From Tetrapyrgos nigripes (lineage: Eukaryota > Basidiomycota > Agaricomycetes > Agaricales > Campanellaceae): a stretch of 64,000 nt of DNA. Made by a program: the position numbers and the translations under genes. Each line of letters opens with the position of its first letter. Within the stretch, counting starts at the first letter, position 1. The stretch is taken from assembly GCA_013368315.1 (NCBI GenBank), contig JAACJM010000014.1, positions 806,001-870,000 of the forward strand. The letters run 5' to 3'. Of the stretch, positions 24,350 through 36,545 are shown one piece after another. Under the pieces are notes generated by a model. It worked only from the letters and a program-made list of their open reading frames with translations. It had not been told where the DNA came from and ran no database searches.

Positions 24350-25181
24350 ATGCAGCCTTTCCCGCAAAATCCTCAGGCCTTTCAGACGAACAACGTCCCA
24401 CAGATGCCTCAAATGTTACAGCCAATGCAGCAGGCTCGTCCAGTACAAGGGCCTTCTATGGCTGGACCTTTCAATATGGGGAACATGTCTATGAACATGA
24501 ACTTTATGGGCGGTATGGGAATGAACCCTATGGGCGCTGGCTTGGGAAGAGGTCTCAACCCCTCGAACGATGACATGTCCATCGAGTTGTTCAAGGCAAA
24601 CATACAAGTGACACTGGAGAAGGTTCTGAGCGTGCAGACTGTTGCGAGGAATACGCTGGCTAGAATGTGAGCACCTCTTGATAGTCTCCATTTTCATCTG
24701 CTCACATACGTGCGACGTATAGCCAGAATGCCTATCATCCAGGTAGCAATCCTGCTCAGACTGAAGGTGAGTGTTTATACTGCGTCTTAAATGATTGCTT
24801 TGCCGTGAAACCGATATCGTACCAGCCAACATAGCAACTCTCAAACAAGATCTCTCCGCTCTCGCAGACCTCATGCGTCACTCGGGTGTTGGTGGCCTTC
24901 CACTGCTTCTTCCTCAACTCCCTCTTCCTACCGAGCCAGGGGAGCAATCTTCAGCATCTCAAACTCCGAGTATCGTAGTTCCTTCTGAGGAGCAAATGCA
25001 TAAAGAGGCGACGAACTCAATCGAGATACTATATGAGCAGCTGAAGAGGATGCGTGATAGTGCTGGGACCGTGGCCAACCTGTTACAAGCTCCTCTACAT
25101 GCTCAAGGAATTGGAATAGGCATGAGTAGCAGCAGTGGAAGTATAAGCGGTATGAGCAAAGGTGGTGCGAGCACTGGATAG
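24350..25181 (+). CDS. Uncharacterised Met/Pro/Gln-rich protein with helical core, 238 aa
   Basis: Three exons, 24350-24666, 24723-24766 and 24826-25181, join to 238 aa. The first 75 residues are low-complexity, rich in Met, Asn, Gln, Pro and Gly. Residues about 78-145 (IELFKANIQVTLEKVLSVQ onward) form a predicted helical region. A second helix (EQMHKEATNSIEILYEQLK) lies near 180-200. The tail is Gly/Ser-rich. The layout recalls subunits of transcription complexes, but I cannot place it in a named family. Its ATG is only 73 bp after the stop codon of UGT copy A', so that duplicate ends inside what must be its promoter. Confidence 0.8.
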
Positions 25182-25908
25182 AAAGCTTGGGACGGAGAAT
25201 GATCTGTGAGTCTGTTTTTTCGTGCATGTGCAAGTCTCTGAATAATTTTGTCTTTCTAGTTGCAAGCAGCAAAATGGCCAAGTCTCGACGTCATTTCATG
25301 TCTCTTTACTCTGAACCATGCAGAAACCGAATTATTGCTGGATTCACCCAATGGTCTCACTTATCACTTCAGACAGCATTCATGCAGGTAGAACGAGCAA
25401 AATAAGTCAGCTACTGTATCACTTGGAATTACGTCTTCAAGGCTCTGGCGTTACAGTCTGTCCACTGTATAGATATGTTTTGGACTATATGAAGAGGTCA
25501 GAAAAGAGAGAACTTTTTTTTTGTCCACGTCTACGTGTATGCCCAACGGAATCCTGAGCTTTCATTCTATGTCCCACCAGTAAAAGTACATGCACGCGAT
25601 CGCAGCACGCGGGGGAAATCCAGTGATCAGCAACAGCAATGATCATATACAAGCGAATCGAGCGGATGACCCCAACTCTCACATTGCTCTCACATGCTCT
25701 GGTGACTTCCTTTCTCGCTGGTACTAGTGCCAGTAAACACGATTGGAACTCAAGAACCGCACGAGTACCGTGCAATCTGGCCAGTATCAGTCTCAAGCTC
25801 AGTTCGAGGCGTTCATTCTAAAGAACTATTCAATAGGTGAGTAGTATTCCGGCTGCAGATAACCATGGTTTGATTTGGCCTGACCACTAGTATCCAGAAC
25901 CAGAGACA
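25182..25908. other. Intergenic: 3' flank and dehydratase promoter
   Basis: About 730 bp. Small open frames only; no recognised element. It contains the 3' flank of the 238-aa gene and the promoter of the IlvD/Edd gene. Confidence 0.5.
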
Positions 25909-27817
25909 ATGGACAGCAACCCTAATTCGCGTATACCACCGGAATACGACCTGAACACCCCCATACCTGTCAGTACCGCGACTGGATTGCGATCTTCCCT
26001 ACCCAACTACGGCGACATCCATTTTTCCTTGTTCCTTCGCAAAGTTTTCATCAAATCCCTCGGATATACCGACGAGTCTCTTAGCAAACCCATCATAGGC
26101 ATCATCGATACCTTTTCGTCCTTCAATCCATGCCATGCAAACGTTCCTCAGCTTATCGAAGCATGCAAACGCGGGATTCTCTCGTCAGGTGGTCTACCTA
26201 TGGTCTTTCCAACCGTATCGATACATGAGAGCTTTTCAAGCCCAACTAGCATGTACCTTCGGAACTTGATGAGCATGGACACGGAGGAGATGGTTATGGC
26301 CCAGCCCATAGATGCCGTCGTAATGATTGGAGGTTGCGACAAGACTGTTCCTGCGCAACTCATGGGCGGGATATCTGCCAATAAACCCTTTTTGCCACTG
26401 ATTACCGGCCCCATGATGCCCGGCAGTGTTAAAGGTGTGAGGGTAGGCGCCTGTACGGATTGTAGAAATAATTGGGCAAAGTATCGCGCTGGAGAGCTTG
26501 ACATAGAGGATATCATGGGTATCAACGAGGAACTGGCACCGACTGGAGGTAATGTCAATTCTCTCAGTTAGACTACATATTGACCGTGATATAGGTACCT
26601 GCGGTGTTATGGGAACTGCAAGTACCATGTCATGCCTATGTGCGGGTTTGGGACTAGTAGAACTGAGAGCTGGAGCAACCAGCGCGGCTGTCAGTTCGGC
26701 TAGATTGAGAGTCGCTGAAATGACGGGCAAAGCGATGGTGGATGCACTGAAGGTCGATGCGATGAAGCCTCAAGAGCTTCTCAGCCGGGAGAACTTCCTG
26801 AATGCCATCACAGTACTTCAAGCCACAGGAGGTTCGACTAATGCAGTCGTGCATTTGCTAGCAATTATCAATAGGCATCCCAAGGTCAAAGGGACGATTG
26901 ACCTGAAGACTTTTGACGAGATTGGGAAGAATACACCTTTACTTGTGGATCTGAAACCTAGCGGAGATAATTATATGACGGATTTCCATAATGCGGGAGG
27001 GATGCTGGCTCTGATGCATAGGCTGAGGCCTTTGCTACATCTGAATGCAAGGACGTACACGGGTCAGACGTTGGGTGAGCTGTTGGATGCCACTCCTTTC
27101 AAGGATTTTCCGTATTCGAGACAGGTCGTTAGGCCACTGAATGATCCATTACATCCACAATCCAGTCTGGTGGTCTTGTATGGAAATATGTGTCCTGACG
27201 GCGCAGTTATGAAGGCCAGCGCATCGAAGGATAAAAAGTTGTTGAAGCATAGAGGTCGTGCTTGTGTGTTTCAAAATACAGCGGATATGGCGGAACGGAT
27301 TGACAGTGCCGAGCTGGACGTTACGAAGGAATCTATTTTGGTGCTGAAGGGGATAGGTCCTGTTGGCAATCCTGGAATGCCGGAAGCTGGGATGATACCG
27401 ATCCCAATGAAGCTTGGTAGGGAGGGAGTCACTGATATGCTGAGAATCAGTGACGGCAGGATGAGCGGGACTGCTGGAGGGACCATTATTTTGCATATTT
27501 CGCCCGAGTCTGCCGATCCAGATTCCGTCTTTGGGGTTGTCGAGGATGGCGACTTCATAACATGTGATATAGATGAAAGACGGTTGAGCTTGGATGTGGA
27601 CGAGCAAGAGATAACACGGCGGATATCGAAGCGCAAGGAAGAGGCTGAGAGTCGAAAGCATAGGAAAGCTGCTCGATATGCGAGAGAGAATGCTTGGACT
27701 GATCGCGTTAGTCTCCGGGGTTATCGAGGGTTGTACGAAAGGAATGTCAACCAAGCACATCAAGGATGTGATTTTGACTTTTTGACGGCTGATGGGCCTG
27801 GAATACATCGAGAGTGA
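25909..27817 (+). CDS. IlvD/Edd-family dehydratase, sugar-acid (aldonate) type likely
   Basis: Two exons, 25909-26548 and 26595-27817, give 620 aa. Three cysteines expected to bind the iron-sulfur cluster are present: C74 (SFNPCHANVP), C143 (GGCDKTVPAQL) and C216 (PTGGTCGVMGTASTM). Near the C-terminus is RISDGRMSGTAGG, whose Ser is the catalytic base in this family. These enzymes dehydrate 2,3-dihydroxy acids to 2-keto acids. The mitochondrial branched-chain enzyme Ilv3 normally has a targeting peptide. This protein starts MDSNPNSRIPPEYDLN, acidic and without a targeting sequence, and its third cysteine motif (GTCGVMGTAST) looks more like L-arabinonate/D-xylonate dehydratases. A cytosolic sugar-acid role is therefore inferred, not shown. 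It converges on the importin gene, 98 bp between stop codons. Confidence 0.88.
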
Positions 27818-27915
27818 CAGTGAATAGGGAATATGCTAATACAACGGGACTCTACGTCTTCAGACCTGCTAGTGATTACATTTTTTGTGCGATTTTATGG
27901 AAGATACAATGGCAA

Positions 27916-30900
27916 TCACATGGACACAGAGGCATAACCAAAACTTGTGCCCTCTAGTCCTCTTGCAAGGAGAGTAAACTGCTGGGCCGCTTCTCGAGTC
28001 CTCTTCAATGACCTAGATCTAGTAATCAAGTTTTAAAAAATTGAGCCTCGGTATTCATATGGTAAGAAATAGAACTTACCCTATGATACTCTTCATGAAT
28101 CTTTCTTTATCCTCCGATGACGCTTTTGATTGTGGGAAGCTAGACTGTATGCCCAAATCCAGTGAGCTCATGAGACGAGGAATGAAAGACGTAGTGGTAC
28201 ATACATCGAACAAAACTTCCTTTATCCACTTCTTGGATTCCTCTAAGCACCTCGTCAACAGCGTTGAAAGCACTTCTATGAGGTTAGGCGTGGCACTGCG
28301 TGGGGCCTGCCCGGCGAGTCCACTGAGAACCCCATACATGATAGTTCTGCCGTGTACAGCGAGCAGCTGTATGCGATATGATTCTAGCGAGGAGTGGACG
28401 TAGGACCGGTGGATGAAGGTGCTCTGTGTTCAATTGTTCAAGTTAGTACCCAATCTTGATAGCATGGTAAACGAAATTACCAGGAAAGTGCTGGCAGCAA
28501 CCAATGAATACCGCTCCTGAAGTGTCAGAGCACGGACAGTACAGTGCATCAGTGCATCGAGCGCACCGTCCGGTAAAGTGTACAAATTGCCTGTAAAGTA
28601 CTGGGCAACCTGTTCAAGATAAGCTCAGCAACGACGAATGAAAAGCGGAACTCAAGCTCATACCCGATCCATACACGAGAAAAACTCTTGGACAATATCC
28701 GGATTCTGATTTTTTTAAAACCGAGGTCAGTGGATGATCACCTCAACAGCGTCCAACAAAACTTACGTTCTCCATTCCGTTAGGAGATCCCATCAAGGTC
28801 AGAGAGGTGCTCAACAATATCGGCAAGGCACCTGATACGACTTCCCTGGCTTGTGCATCCCTCTCTGCTCGTACCTTTGCCATTCTTTCTTCTTTTGCAG
28901 TATCATCCACCAAAGGTATGGGAGGGGGAGGACTGAGCTGAGTGATCAAAATCCCACCCAAACTCAGCCATGACGCTGTGACTTGTCTCTGCATGGCGAA
29001 ACAAACAATCTCGAGCAGAGGCGGAGGAGGCAATGTGATCAACGTAGCGTCAACCGGTAGAGAAGTGATGGATTTAACGAGTTCATTGAGAGCCTAGAAT
29101 GCAGAAAGTTAATGACGTGACCGTGAGTGAAAGCCTGAGAGCAGAACAACAAACGCACCTGCCCAATTCCGGCGTCTTCACCAAAGACCTCTACACACCC
29201 ACGAATACTATCCAAGATGCTCTGCCGCAGATGAACCATTCTAGGATCCTCCCTAGCTTGCTCCACTGCCTCTACTTCGGCTTGATCCTCAGAACCTTCC
29301 TCAAAAGCCACAGTGATACCATCACCTAATGCAGAAGTGCGAGTCAAGCCTTTGGCCACTCCTGCAAGAGTCTCTAACTGCAGAACTGCGAGAGCACCGG
29401 CTTCGACTGGAAGCTATTATTTGGGTTGAGAACGACCAAATCTGTAATGAGATTTGAAAAACTCACCGAATTGGGAGAACGAATGATCTCGCTCATCTTT
29501 TGAACGATAGGATTGACTATGACCTGCCGATACGATATCAAACGTGAATCAATCTGAAAACGATAGATGCCGACATATCGTACCTCGACAGGGGGGATTT
29601 CCTCAATCGGCGGTAAAGCTTGAATAACACTGGCAATCGACTCCATAACTTTACTCTTCTCCGAATCCAGTACCTGTGCTAGTCCAGCATGCAATTCGGC
29701 AAAAGCACCAATTTGAGGAGCCAGAGCCTTGCGATTAGCATCACATAGATTCCGGAGCGCACTGGCGGCTTGAAAGCAAAGTATTTGGTCTGGAAGGGCT
29801 TGGACGACATATGATACGCATGTCATGAGTAATTCTTGTTTTGTGGGAGAAGTACTTGTGTTTGAACCGGTTGCGAACCAGGAAGCGTAGGTACCTTGAT
29901 GTGAAAGGACGCTGTTAAAAAAACAAGAATGCTAGGAATGATAAACCGAAAATCACGTACCAATCAGACTCAACGCAGTCCTCCTAACACGATTGTGACC
30001 TGTTGTCGGTAATCTGCCGAGACTCTCAGGACTAAACAGTCGATGAAGATGGGATGCCGTTTCATAGTCCAGTGCTTCTTGTATTGACAAAATGCAGTAA
30101 AGTGTCGCCTCTATGTCCTAGAATTAGTTAGTGAATATGTCAGAACGAAAGTCTCGAGGCAGAAAACTCAGAGACGAACCTCCCATCCTCCTTGTTGCCC
30201 AGGTTGTCGTGCAGCCAGGCGGGCAGCCACGTCGTTGACAAAGAATTCGACCATGTCATCTCGAATGACGTAATAACTGGGTGACTTTAGAGGCGAGGTT
30301 GGAACGCAGATGGTGGTGCAACAACTTACGCATTTATGAGGGTATCGCCAGCGTCTCTCCGATACCTGAATTAGGATAATCAGCCAGCCAATCTTGTTCG
30401 TCCGGACGAGAACACCAACACCATAAGTTTTTCCATCTGGTCTTGAATAAAAACCAAGTCAACTTCGAACTCGTCAGGGTAAAAGATTAGAGACTGACCT
30501 TTAGACCAACCATGACCAGGTCCAGGGAAGGTCATCTTTGTCCTTAAAACCTTCACTACCTCGACATACAATGCCTTCGCTACCGCAGTCTGGTCACCCA
30601 TCTCGGAGCTTCTTACATTCTGGGACCCATCTTCGCCATCTTGTTCGGGGAAATAGAAATCGCTGCCCCACAATGCCTCTTGAAGCATATACCAAAACCC
30701 AAGCGTCATCTCGCTCACTTCCTCGTCAACGCCGTAGTACCCCGGAAACCCAGTAAAACCCAGTAAAAGACGAAGGAACGTCTGAGTGAGCTGCCCTTTT
30801 GTCTTGTTATCCAACATGTTTTGCGGGATACCAATCACCGCCGAAGGTAACAGTGTAAGCGGAGCAGACGATGCCATGTTTGCAGCAAGGTATGAAGTCG

Positions 30901-32216
30901 AGTGGTCACCCAGCATCGTCAACAGTTTGCATAAAGAATGGGCAACCTCATCTGCCATGCCCGATTGGATCGCGTTGTCGACTATTCTAAATCCAAGGGT
31001 ATCGAGCCAGAAAAGCAAAGGTTCGGTGAGAGTTCTGCTTCCTGAGCCGTCGGAGAGAGCGGACTTTGTCATGATCTCTTGAAGTGAGTCGGAGGCACCG
31101 ACGAAAATGGTATCGTGTTCAGGATCGAGGCGAGATATGAGTAGAGGGATAAGTGGGGTTATATCGCTGGTCAAGGTTTATCTTGGTTCAAAGATGTGAA
31201 AGAGATACTGTGAGAGACTCACCTAGTCGGGAGATGCTGCAACCAAGCCTGTAGACACTTGAAAGCAGACAGTATCTCGTTTGGTGATGCTGTATTGGAA
31301 GACCGGTCTATGGATGAAGTAATTGCTTGTACAACCATGGGCGTAGCATCAAGGAGTGTCTGTTGCATCCTCGCCCTGGTAGGCTCGCATTAAATTCTTT
31401 GATAGGGAGTACAGATAATGGCACTCACTTATTGGGACCCAACAAATCTGCAGTACCAACCTCTTCCGCTACTATTAACAGAAACTCATGAATGTATTCC
31501 TTTGGTGCACCGTTGCCTGACAATGACGTGATGCAGTTCAATATCCAATCTGGCCAACGCGTTGGGTGTTGCGGAACAAGTTTCAGTGCGAGGGCAGTGA
31601 GCTAAGAGTGCATGAGACACAGAAGTGCAAAGACCAGAGCGGCGACGTACAGCGACAAAAAGTTTTCGGATAATGATTCTAGCCTTTCCTATTGCAACAG
31701 AATGCGATGTCAGTTGTACGAGAAGGTTCTTGAGGGATTCCGCATGGTCTTGAGGAAAAGTGGCCCTGTATCGTCATCAGTCAGAGCAGAACAATTCAGA
31801 GTGAGCAAATCAATGCACCAATCTCTCGCAATCTTCACTTGCGCACTTCATTCCAATTAGTCCCACAAACAAATCAGTACAGCTTCAAGACAAAACAACC
31901 ATTGGCAGATGTATGCCAACGTACGTGTGTGCACCAAAGAATTGGACATTTTGGTCTTGATGGTTGAGCAGAGGTAGAACAAGGCCCCAAGCTTCCGGAA
32001 GTTTTTGTATGTCGAACAGTTCCTGCTGCAATCTTCTCAAATCCTCTGCCGATGCGCTGGGGTTTGGTGCACCATATGCTTGGAGAATGAGCTATGTAAA
32101 GATGGTCAGGAATGAAAGAAGACGTAGATTGTAAAATTCAAGGGTAACTGACTGACTTGGGCTGCGCGGTCGATGTCGGAAGGAGGCAGTGAGGGTAAAA
32201 AGCTGACATCCAACAT
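27916..32216 (-). CDS. Importin-13-like karyopherin (beta-importin, HEAT repeats)
   Basis: The start ATG at 32216 gives MLDVSFLPSLPPSDIDRAAQ. After a short intron follows the importin-beta N-terminal motif (LRRLQQELFDIQKLPEAWGL, then LLNHQDQNVQFFGAHT). The body is alpha-helical throughout, divided by many short introns; I did not fix every boundary. The last exon, 28018-27916, ends with FTLLARGLEGTSFGY and TGA, a C-terminus matching the importin-13/Kap111/Kap122 group. These receptors bind Ran-GTP and carry cargo through nuclear pores. The length of about 1000 aa fits the family. No stop or frameshift was seen in the exons inspected. It shares a 989-bp upstream region with the terpene synthase gene. 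Confidence 0.82.
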
Positions 32217-33205
32217 CTCTAGTAGTCCTTAAGGTTGATGATGAGGGTAGAAAACAAAGAGAAGGCTAGTGGCAGCGGCCACAAAGATGTTTGACGGAGA
32301 GCAGGCAGATACATAAGCGCTGGAGCGCGTGAGCGCGTTTCCTCCTTCTAGTCCATCACCTCAAAATCCATCCGGGTTCGACCCGTTCATTATTTGCACT
32401 TGGCACATTCTTCATTGCCGTCTCGCCTCGTGCACAGAAGCGATAAAGACCTTCGAGATCCTCGCCATCCTCTTTCCATATTTTCTAGATTTTCTAAATG
32501 TTGGGTCACAAACTCCTGATCTACCACAGCGAAACGGTATCTTGGCGGTACCGTAGATGACTATTAAGCACAGGGGGCTGTGGCAACTGTGTCTTAGGAG
32601 GAGGATCCCAGTAACCGGAACCGTGAAGCATCAGCACTCCTCATCGTAATGGCCAGGTGATACTACGACACTACGCCTCGCCTACGCCATACCCGTCCGC
32701 TGTACGTAGTTCTTCCATTTGTACCTTAACCTGGGAAATGGTGTTGTCATTCTGGTTAATGTCTTGCCGCTTTTCTAGGGGTTCTCACAAATATCTCAAA
32801 ACCCCCGATTCGAGGCTACGTGATCTCGGGGAAACATAGTCGGGTCTCATACACCCTCATCCAATATTTCCAGAGTAAAGTCTATCCGCAAGAGGAGATG
32901 TACGCTTATTCAGTTGGATATGGCAACTCAAGCCGGCTTGTCAGTTCATTACATAGGTTCTCAGCACGTTTTTTTCAGAGATTTGCTTCCATATCTTGAG
33001 ATTCTCTTGATGAAAATATTTTGTCCAGACTCCAACCCTTTCCCTGGACCACTGCCCTGAAATTTGATTTTCCAGGCTGGAAAATTAAGCTGGAATGGTG
33101 ATATCGGAGTCTGCCTCCTTCCAGGGCCCGTATAAAAGCGGATCTTTGACCGTTTGGTTTTATCATCCTCCAAACTTGAAGTCTTCCTCTGCATCATCTT
33201 CACAG
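32217..33205. promoter_or_regulatory. Divergent upstream region between importin and terpene synthase
   Basis: 989 bp with no supported gene. The terpene-synthase side has a TATA box at 33131. The importin side has none that I can see. Short open frames (for example 32329-32556) are unrecognised. Confidence 0.55.
33131..33138 (+). promoter_or_regulatory. TATA box of the terpene synthase
   Basis: TATAAAAG, 68-75 bp upstream of the ATG at 33206. It is a consensus TATA element at a typical distance. Confidence 0.6.
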
Positions 33206-34479
33206 ATGGCTTTCCAATTCGTCCTTCCCGACCTTCTTGCCTACTGCCCCATACAGGGCGCAACCAGTCCACACTACCGACTGGCCGGCGCGGAATCTTC
33301 GGCCTGGATCAATGCCTTCAACGTCTTCACGGACCAGAAACGCGCTTTTTTCGTGCAAGGGTGCAACGAACTTCTCGTCGCGCACACCTATCCCAACGCC
33401 GGCTATGAACAATTCCGCACTGTCTGCGACTTTGTGAGCAAATCCTTTCTCGTGCGACTATGTTATGAAGCTCACTTCATTCTTTCTTCGCTTCCAAACT
33501 GCAGGTTAATCTTTTGTTCGTCGTAGACGAAGTCAGTGATGACCAGAATAGTCTTGACGCTCGCGCCACCTGTGACGTCTTCCTCAATGCGATGAAAAAT
33601 CCCGACTACAAGGATTCTTCCAAGCTCTGTGCGATAACAAGAGAGTGCGCCTTCTCCTTCACCATCCCTGTTCTCAAATTGCTTACTGATGTCCATTCTC
33701 CGTCACAGCTTCCGAGCACGCTACCTTGATCTCGCAGGCCCTGAAACCACCCGTCGCTTTTTCGTGCATTGCGAAAAATACGTCGAATGCGTTACCAAGG
33801 AAGCCGAATTACGCGAGCGTGGCCAAGTGCTCGATTTCGCATCATTCACCTACCTTCGCAGAGAAAATAGCGCGATCCGGTTATGTTTCGGGCTCTTTGA
33901 ATACACCCTTGGCTTCGACTTGCCACAAAGAGTATTCGACGATCCTGTCTTCATGGAAGCCTACTGGGCTGCTGCTGATCTGGTCTGCTGGGCTAACGTA
34001 CGTCTTCTCTTTCGGTGATGTTGAGGCCATACTGACGTTACCCCCTCTCGTTTTCCATTCTTTTTCGGTTTTACAGGACGTCTACTCTTACAACATGGAG
34101 CAAGCTAAAGGCCACAGCGGCAACAACGTCGTCACAGTCCTCATGAAAGCCTACAACTTTGATCTCCAACAAGCTTGTGACTACGTCGGTCTTCAGTTCA
34201 AGAAACTGATGAATCAGTTCAACTCTGCAAAATCTCGTCTCCCTTCCTTTGGACCAAAAGTGGACGCCCAAGTGGCTCAGTATGTCCTCAGCATGGAAAA
34301 TTGGATTAGGGGTAATCTCGAGTAAGTTTTTTTAATTTATTTCTTACTTATCGCCTTGTACTCATGACCGCATCTCTAGTTGGAGCTTTGAGACGAAGAG
34401 GTACTTTGGGACTCATCATGAGAAGGTCAAGCGTACGCGTGTCGTCTTCTTGCGTCCGATGGAGGATCTTGGCGCTTGA
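33206..34479 (+). CDS. Sesquiterpene synthase (class I terpene cyclase)
   Basis: Five exons: 33206-33433, 33505-33644, 33709-33997, 34077-34321 and 34380-34479, giving 333 aa, normal for basidiomycete sesquiterpene synthases. The first metal-binding motif is D84-E-V-S-D-D. The NSE triad is N219-D-V-Y-S223-Y-N-M-E227. The conserved Arg-Tyr pair near the C-terminus is R308-Y309 (KRYFG). These residues bind three Mg ions and the diphosphate, so cyclisation of farnesyl diphosphate is expected in the cytosol. The product cannot be read from sequence. All introns are GT-AG with closed phases and no lesion. Nearest neighbours are a dead flavoprotein downstream and an importin upstream. No P450 or prenyltransferase lies next to it. 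Confidence 0.93.
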
Positions 34480-35579
34480 TCCGAGTCGGTCCTGCTGCAT
34501 GTCGCCACCTTCTCCCGCGTGCTTATTATTATCCTAAGTATTACAATGCTGCTATCTTTGCTTGTACATAAACTTTGTCTGCCTGTTCTTCCTTCTTGAA
34601 TCTCAACAGACGATCTCAATTCTCGATCTTGTACATATGTATGATATGCGTTTTTGGTTGCCCGGATTCCCAAGGATTATTGTACTCAAATTGTACTAAC
34701 TACGTAGTACTTTTCATATGCCTATCTAAAGTTTGACGTCTTCACGAATCTTGAGAATTTCACAGAAGATTGCGGCACCATAGAGGGTAGATGTCAGGGT
34801 TGGAATGCATCTCTGAAGAGATCTCTTCTGTCTTCCATTCTCTTTTTTTAGGCCGGTCATCCCGGTGAGGGCCCTGAGGGGTAACAACCGCAATACGCAC
34901 GAACCAACTTGGCCATGGCGTGGCATGCAGGACCTCAAAACTTTACTGCTCAGCGGCGGTTTGTGCCCACTATTCGGGGGACGACCGAAAATGGTATTGA
35001 GAGCAGTAGGCAAGTATATGTGAATCAATTATGTTCTGATGTGTCTTCCCCTTTCCCGAAGCCGCTCTAGTCTGCGGCAACGGCAACGTTTTCGACTTCA
35101 TTATTGCAATGAACCAGCTGGGAAGGACAGTGCCTCAAAGAATACCGAGATATCCAAGGCCACTTGACTAGGAAGGGGGAAAAAGCAAAATTCAGTGTCC
35201 AACACGAGGAAAAGCCCAGAGTTCATGTACTCACCCCCCGATTGGTCAGGACCATTATCTCCATGAAACCTTTTTCACTCGTTCATCTTTCCTCCCCGTT
35301 GTCTTGAATGGTCCCTGCCTTCAGATCCAACTCCTTCAGGTACTCCTCCATACTGTGTGTACAACAGTCGGCGCATGCCCATATATAACCTTCGACGCAT
35401 TCTTCCATTCAATGATATTGCCGGATATGCGGGAACCCTGATAATTGGAAAGTGGATGTTATACCGGACGGTGTGAGAAGGGAGGAGAGAGGGGACGAAG
35501 AAAGGAAAGAAGTATTGGATTTATTAATGCATATAAGTTCCTTCTGTCCCGGAATCAACTCTAGGTAAGAAAGACATAC
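34480..35579. other. Intergenic, 1.1 kb
   Basis: No supported gene. A minus-strand frame near 35290-35390 reads CADCCTHSMEEYLKELDLK and may be a conserved fragment, but it lacks a start, splice support and a family assignment. Confidence 0.4.
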
Positions 35580-36545
35580 CACCAAATCAGCCTTGATCGT
35601 CCTACCACTTTTCGTTCTAAATGTCTTCAGCTCCCCTTCTTTCTCTGTTCCGGTAACGTCCATATCCAGCTCATTGTCAAGTATAAAACTAACACCACGA
35701 GCTTTGAGTTGTGCAGCTATACGGCGGCGATATCGATCAGGGTAACCAGCCGTGATGAGTTTATCACTGCGATGGAGAATCGTGACTGGTTTGCTCTACA
35801 TTTAGGCATTGAGTGGCGATTTTAAACATAAGGCCGGTATTTGGAGACATCGAGACTCACCGGCCAAATGTCTTTGATTTCGCCTGCAAGTTCTGTCAAA
35901 CGAGCGGGATAGAAAGTCAGTGCTAGTAGTAGAGACGTAGTATGAGCACCCACCAACTCCGACCGCACCATCTCCCAAAATCAGGATCTCTTTCCCCTTT
36001 GCAAAATCCTCCCTCTTCGCATTGATAGAGTATAATCCATCAATATTTTCTCATCTCCCTCGGGGAAATCAACCACCCCGTCCCACTTGAAGCCATTGGC
36101 CAACACCAGAACGTCTTACTTGATCTTTTCGCCATTATCCAGTACGATTTTCCCGTTGGTTTCTCCAGGCTCTTGTACCCCAGCTATGATAGCTGCACGG
36201 ATAAATCTCCCGTTGTCGGGGACGAAAACCTTGTTGTAGGGGATTAGAGACCCAAATTCAGGGTTATGAAGACTCGGATTATCAGTTGCGGAAACGACCA
36301 GGCAGAGCGAACCGGGCAAAGTGATAAGGTACGGTCGGGTGTTTTAGGGTGAGGTTGTGGGAGAGAGAAATTTGGCGAGAGAGTGGCAGATTTGAGCGCC
36401 TGCTGCACCACCACCGATGATGACGATGGTTCTTTTAGATTACGCGCACGGTTGATCGGGAAGAGGGGCAACGCGTCTAAGTAGAAGGCTGGAGATGTTC
36501 GCGTAATTAGCCTTACTGCAGTGGCGGCCAGACCAGAGAACAAAA
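35580..36545 (-). pseudogene. AIF/AMID-like FAD-dependent oxidoreductase, pseudogene
   Basis: The minus strand carries a Rossmann FAD motif (TIVIIGGGAAGAQICHSLAK, near 36430-36375) and a second nucleotide-binding motif (EILILGDGAVGVG, near 35980). It continues with AGEIKDIWP, then VTILHRSDKLITAGYPDRY and KADLVV at 35580. This order is that of AIF2/AMID (FSP1-like) flavoproteins, which transfer electrons from NAD(P)H to quinones. Two in-frame TAA codons interrupt it: 36344-36346 (before TRPYL) and 36116-36118 (before DVLVLANGFKWDG). A frameshift lies between FPEGDEKIL and the EILILGDG motif. The usual C-terminal third after KADLVV is missing. Intron remnants with GT-AG ends remain at 35867-35952. 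It decayed in place after the terpene-synthase gene. Confidence 0.83.

Noticed and set aside
32380..32400. GGGTTCGACCC resembling a tRNA T-arm
   Set aside because: No anticodon or D-arm pairs at the right spacing upstream and no acceptor stem.
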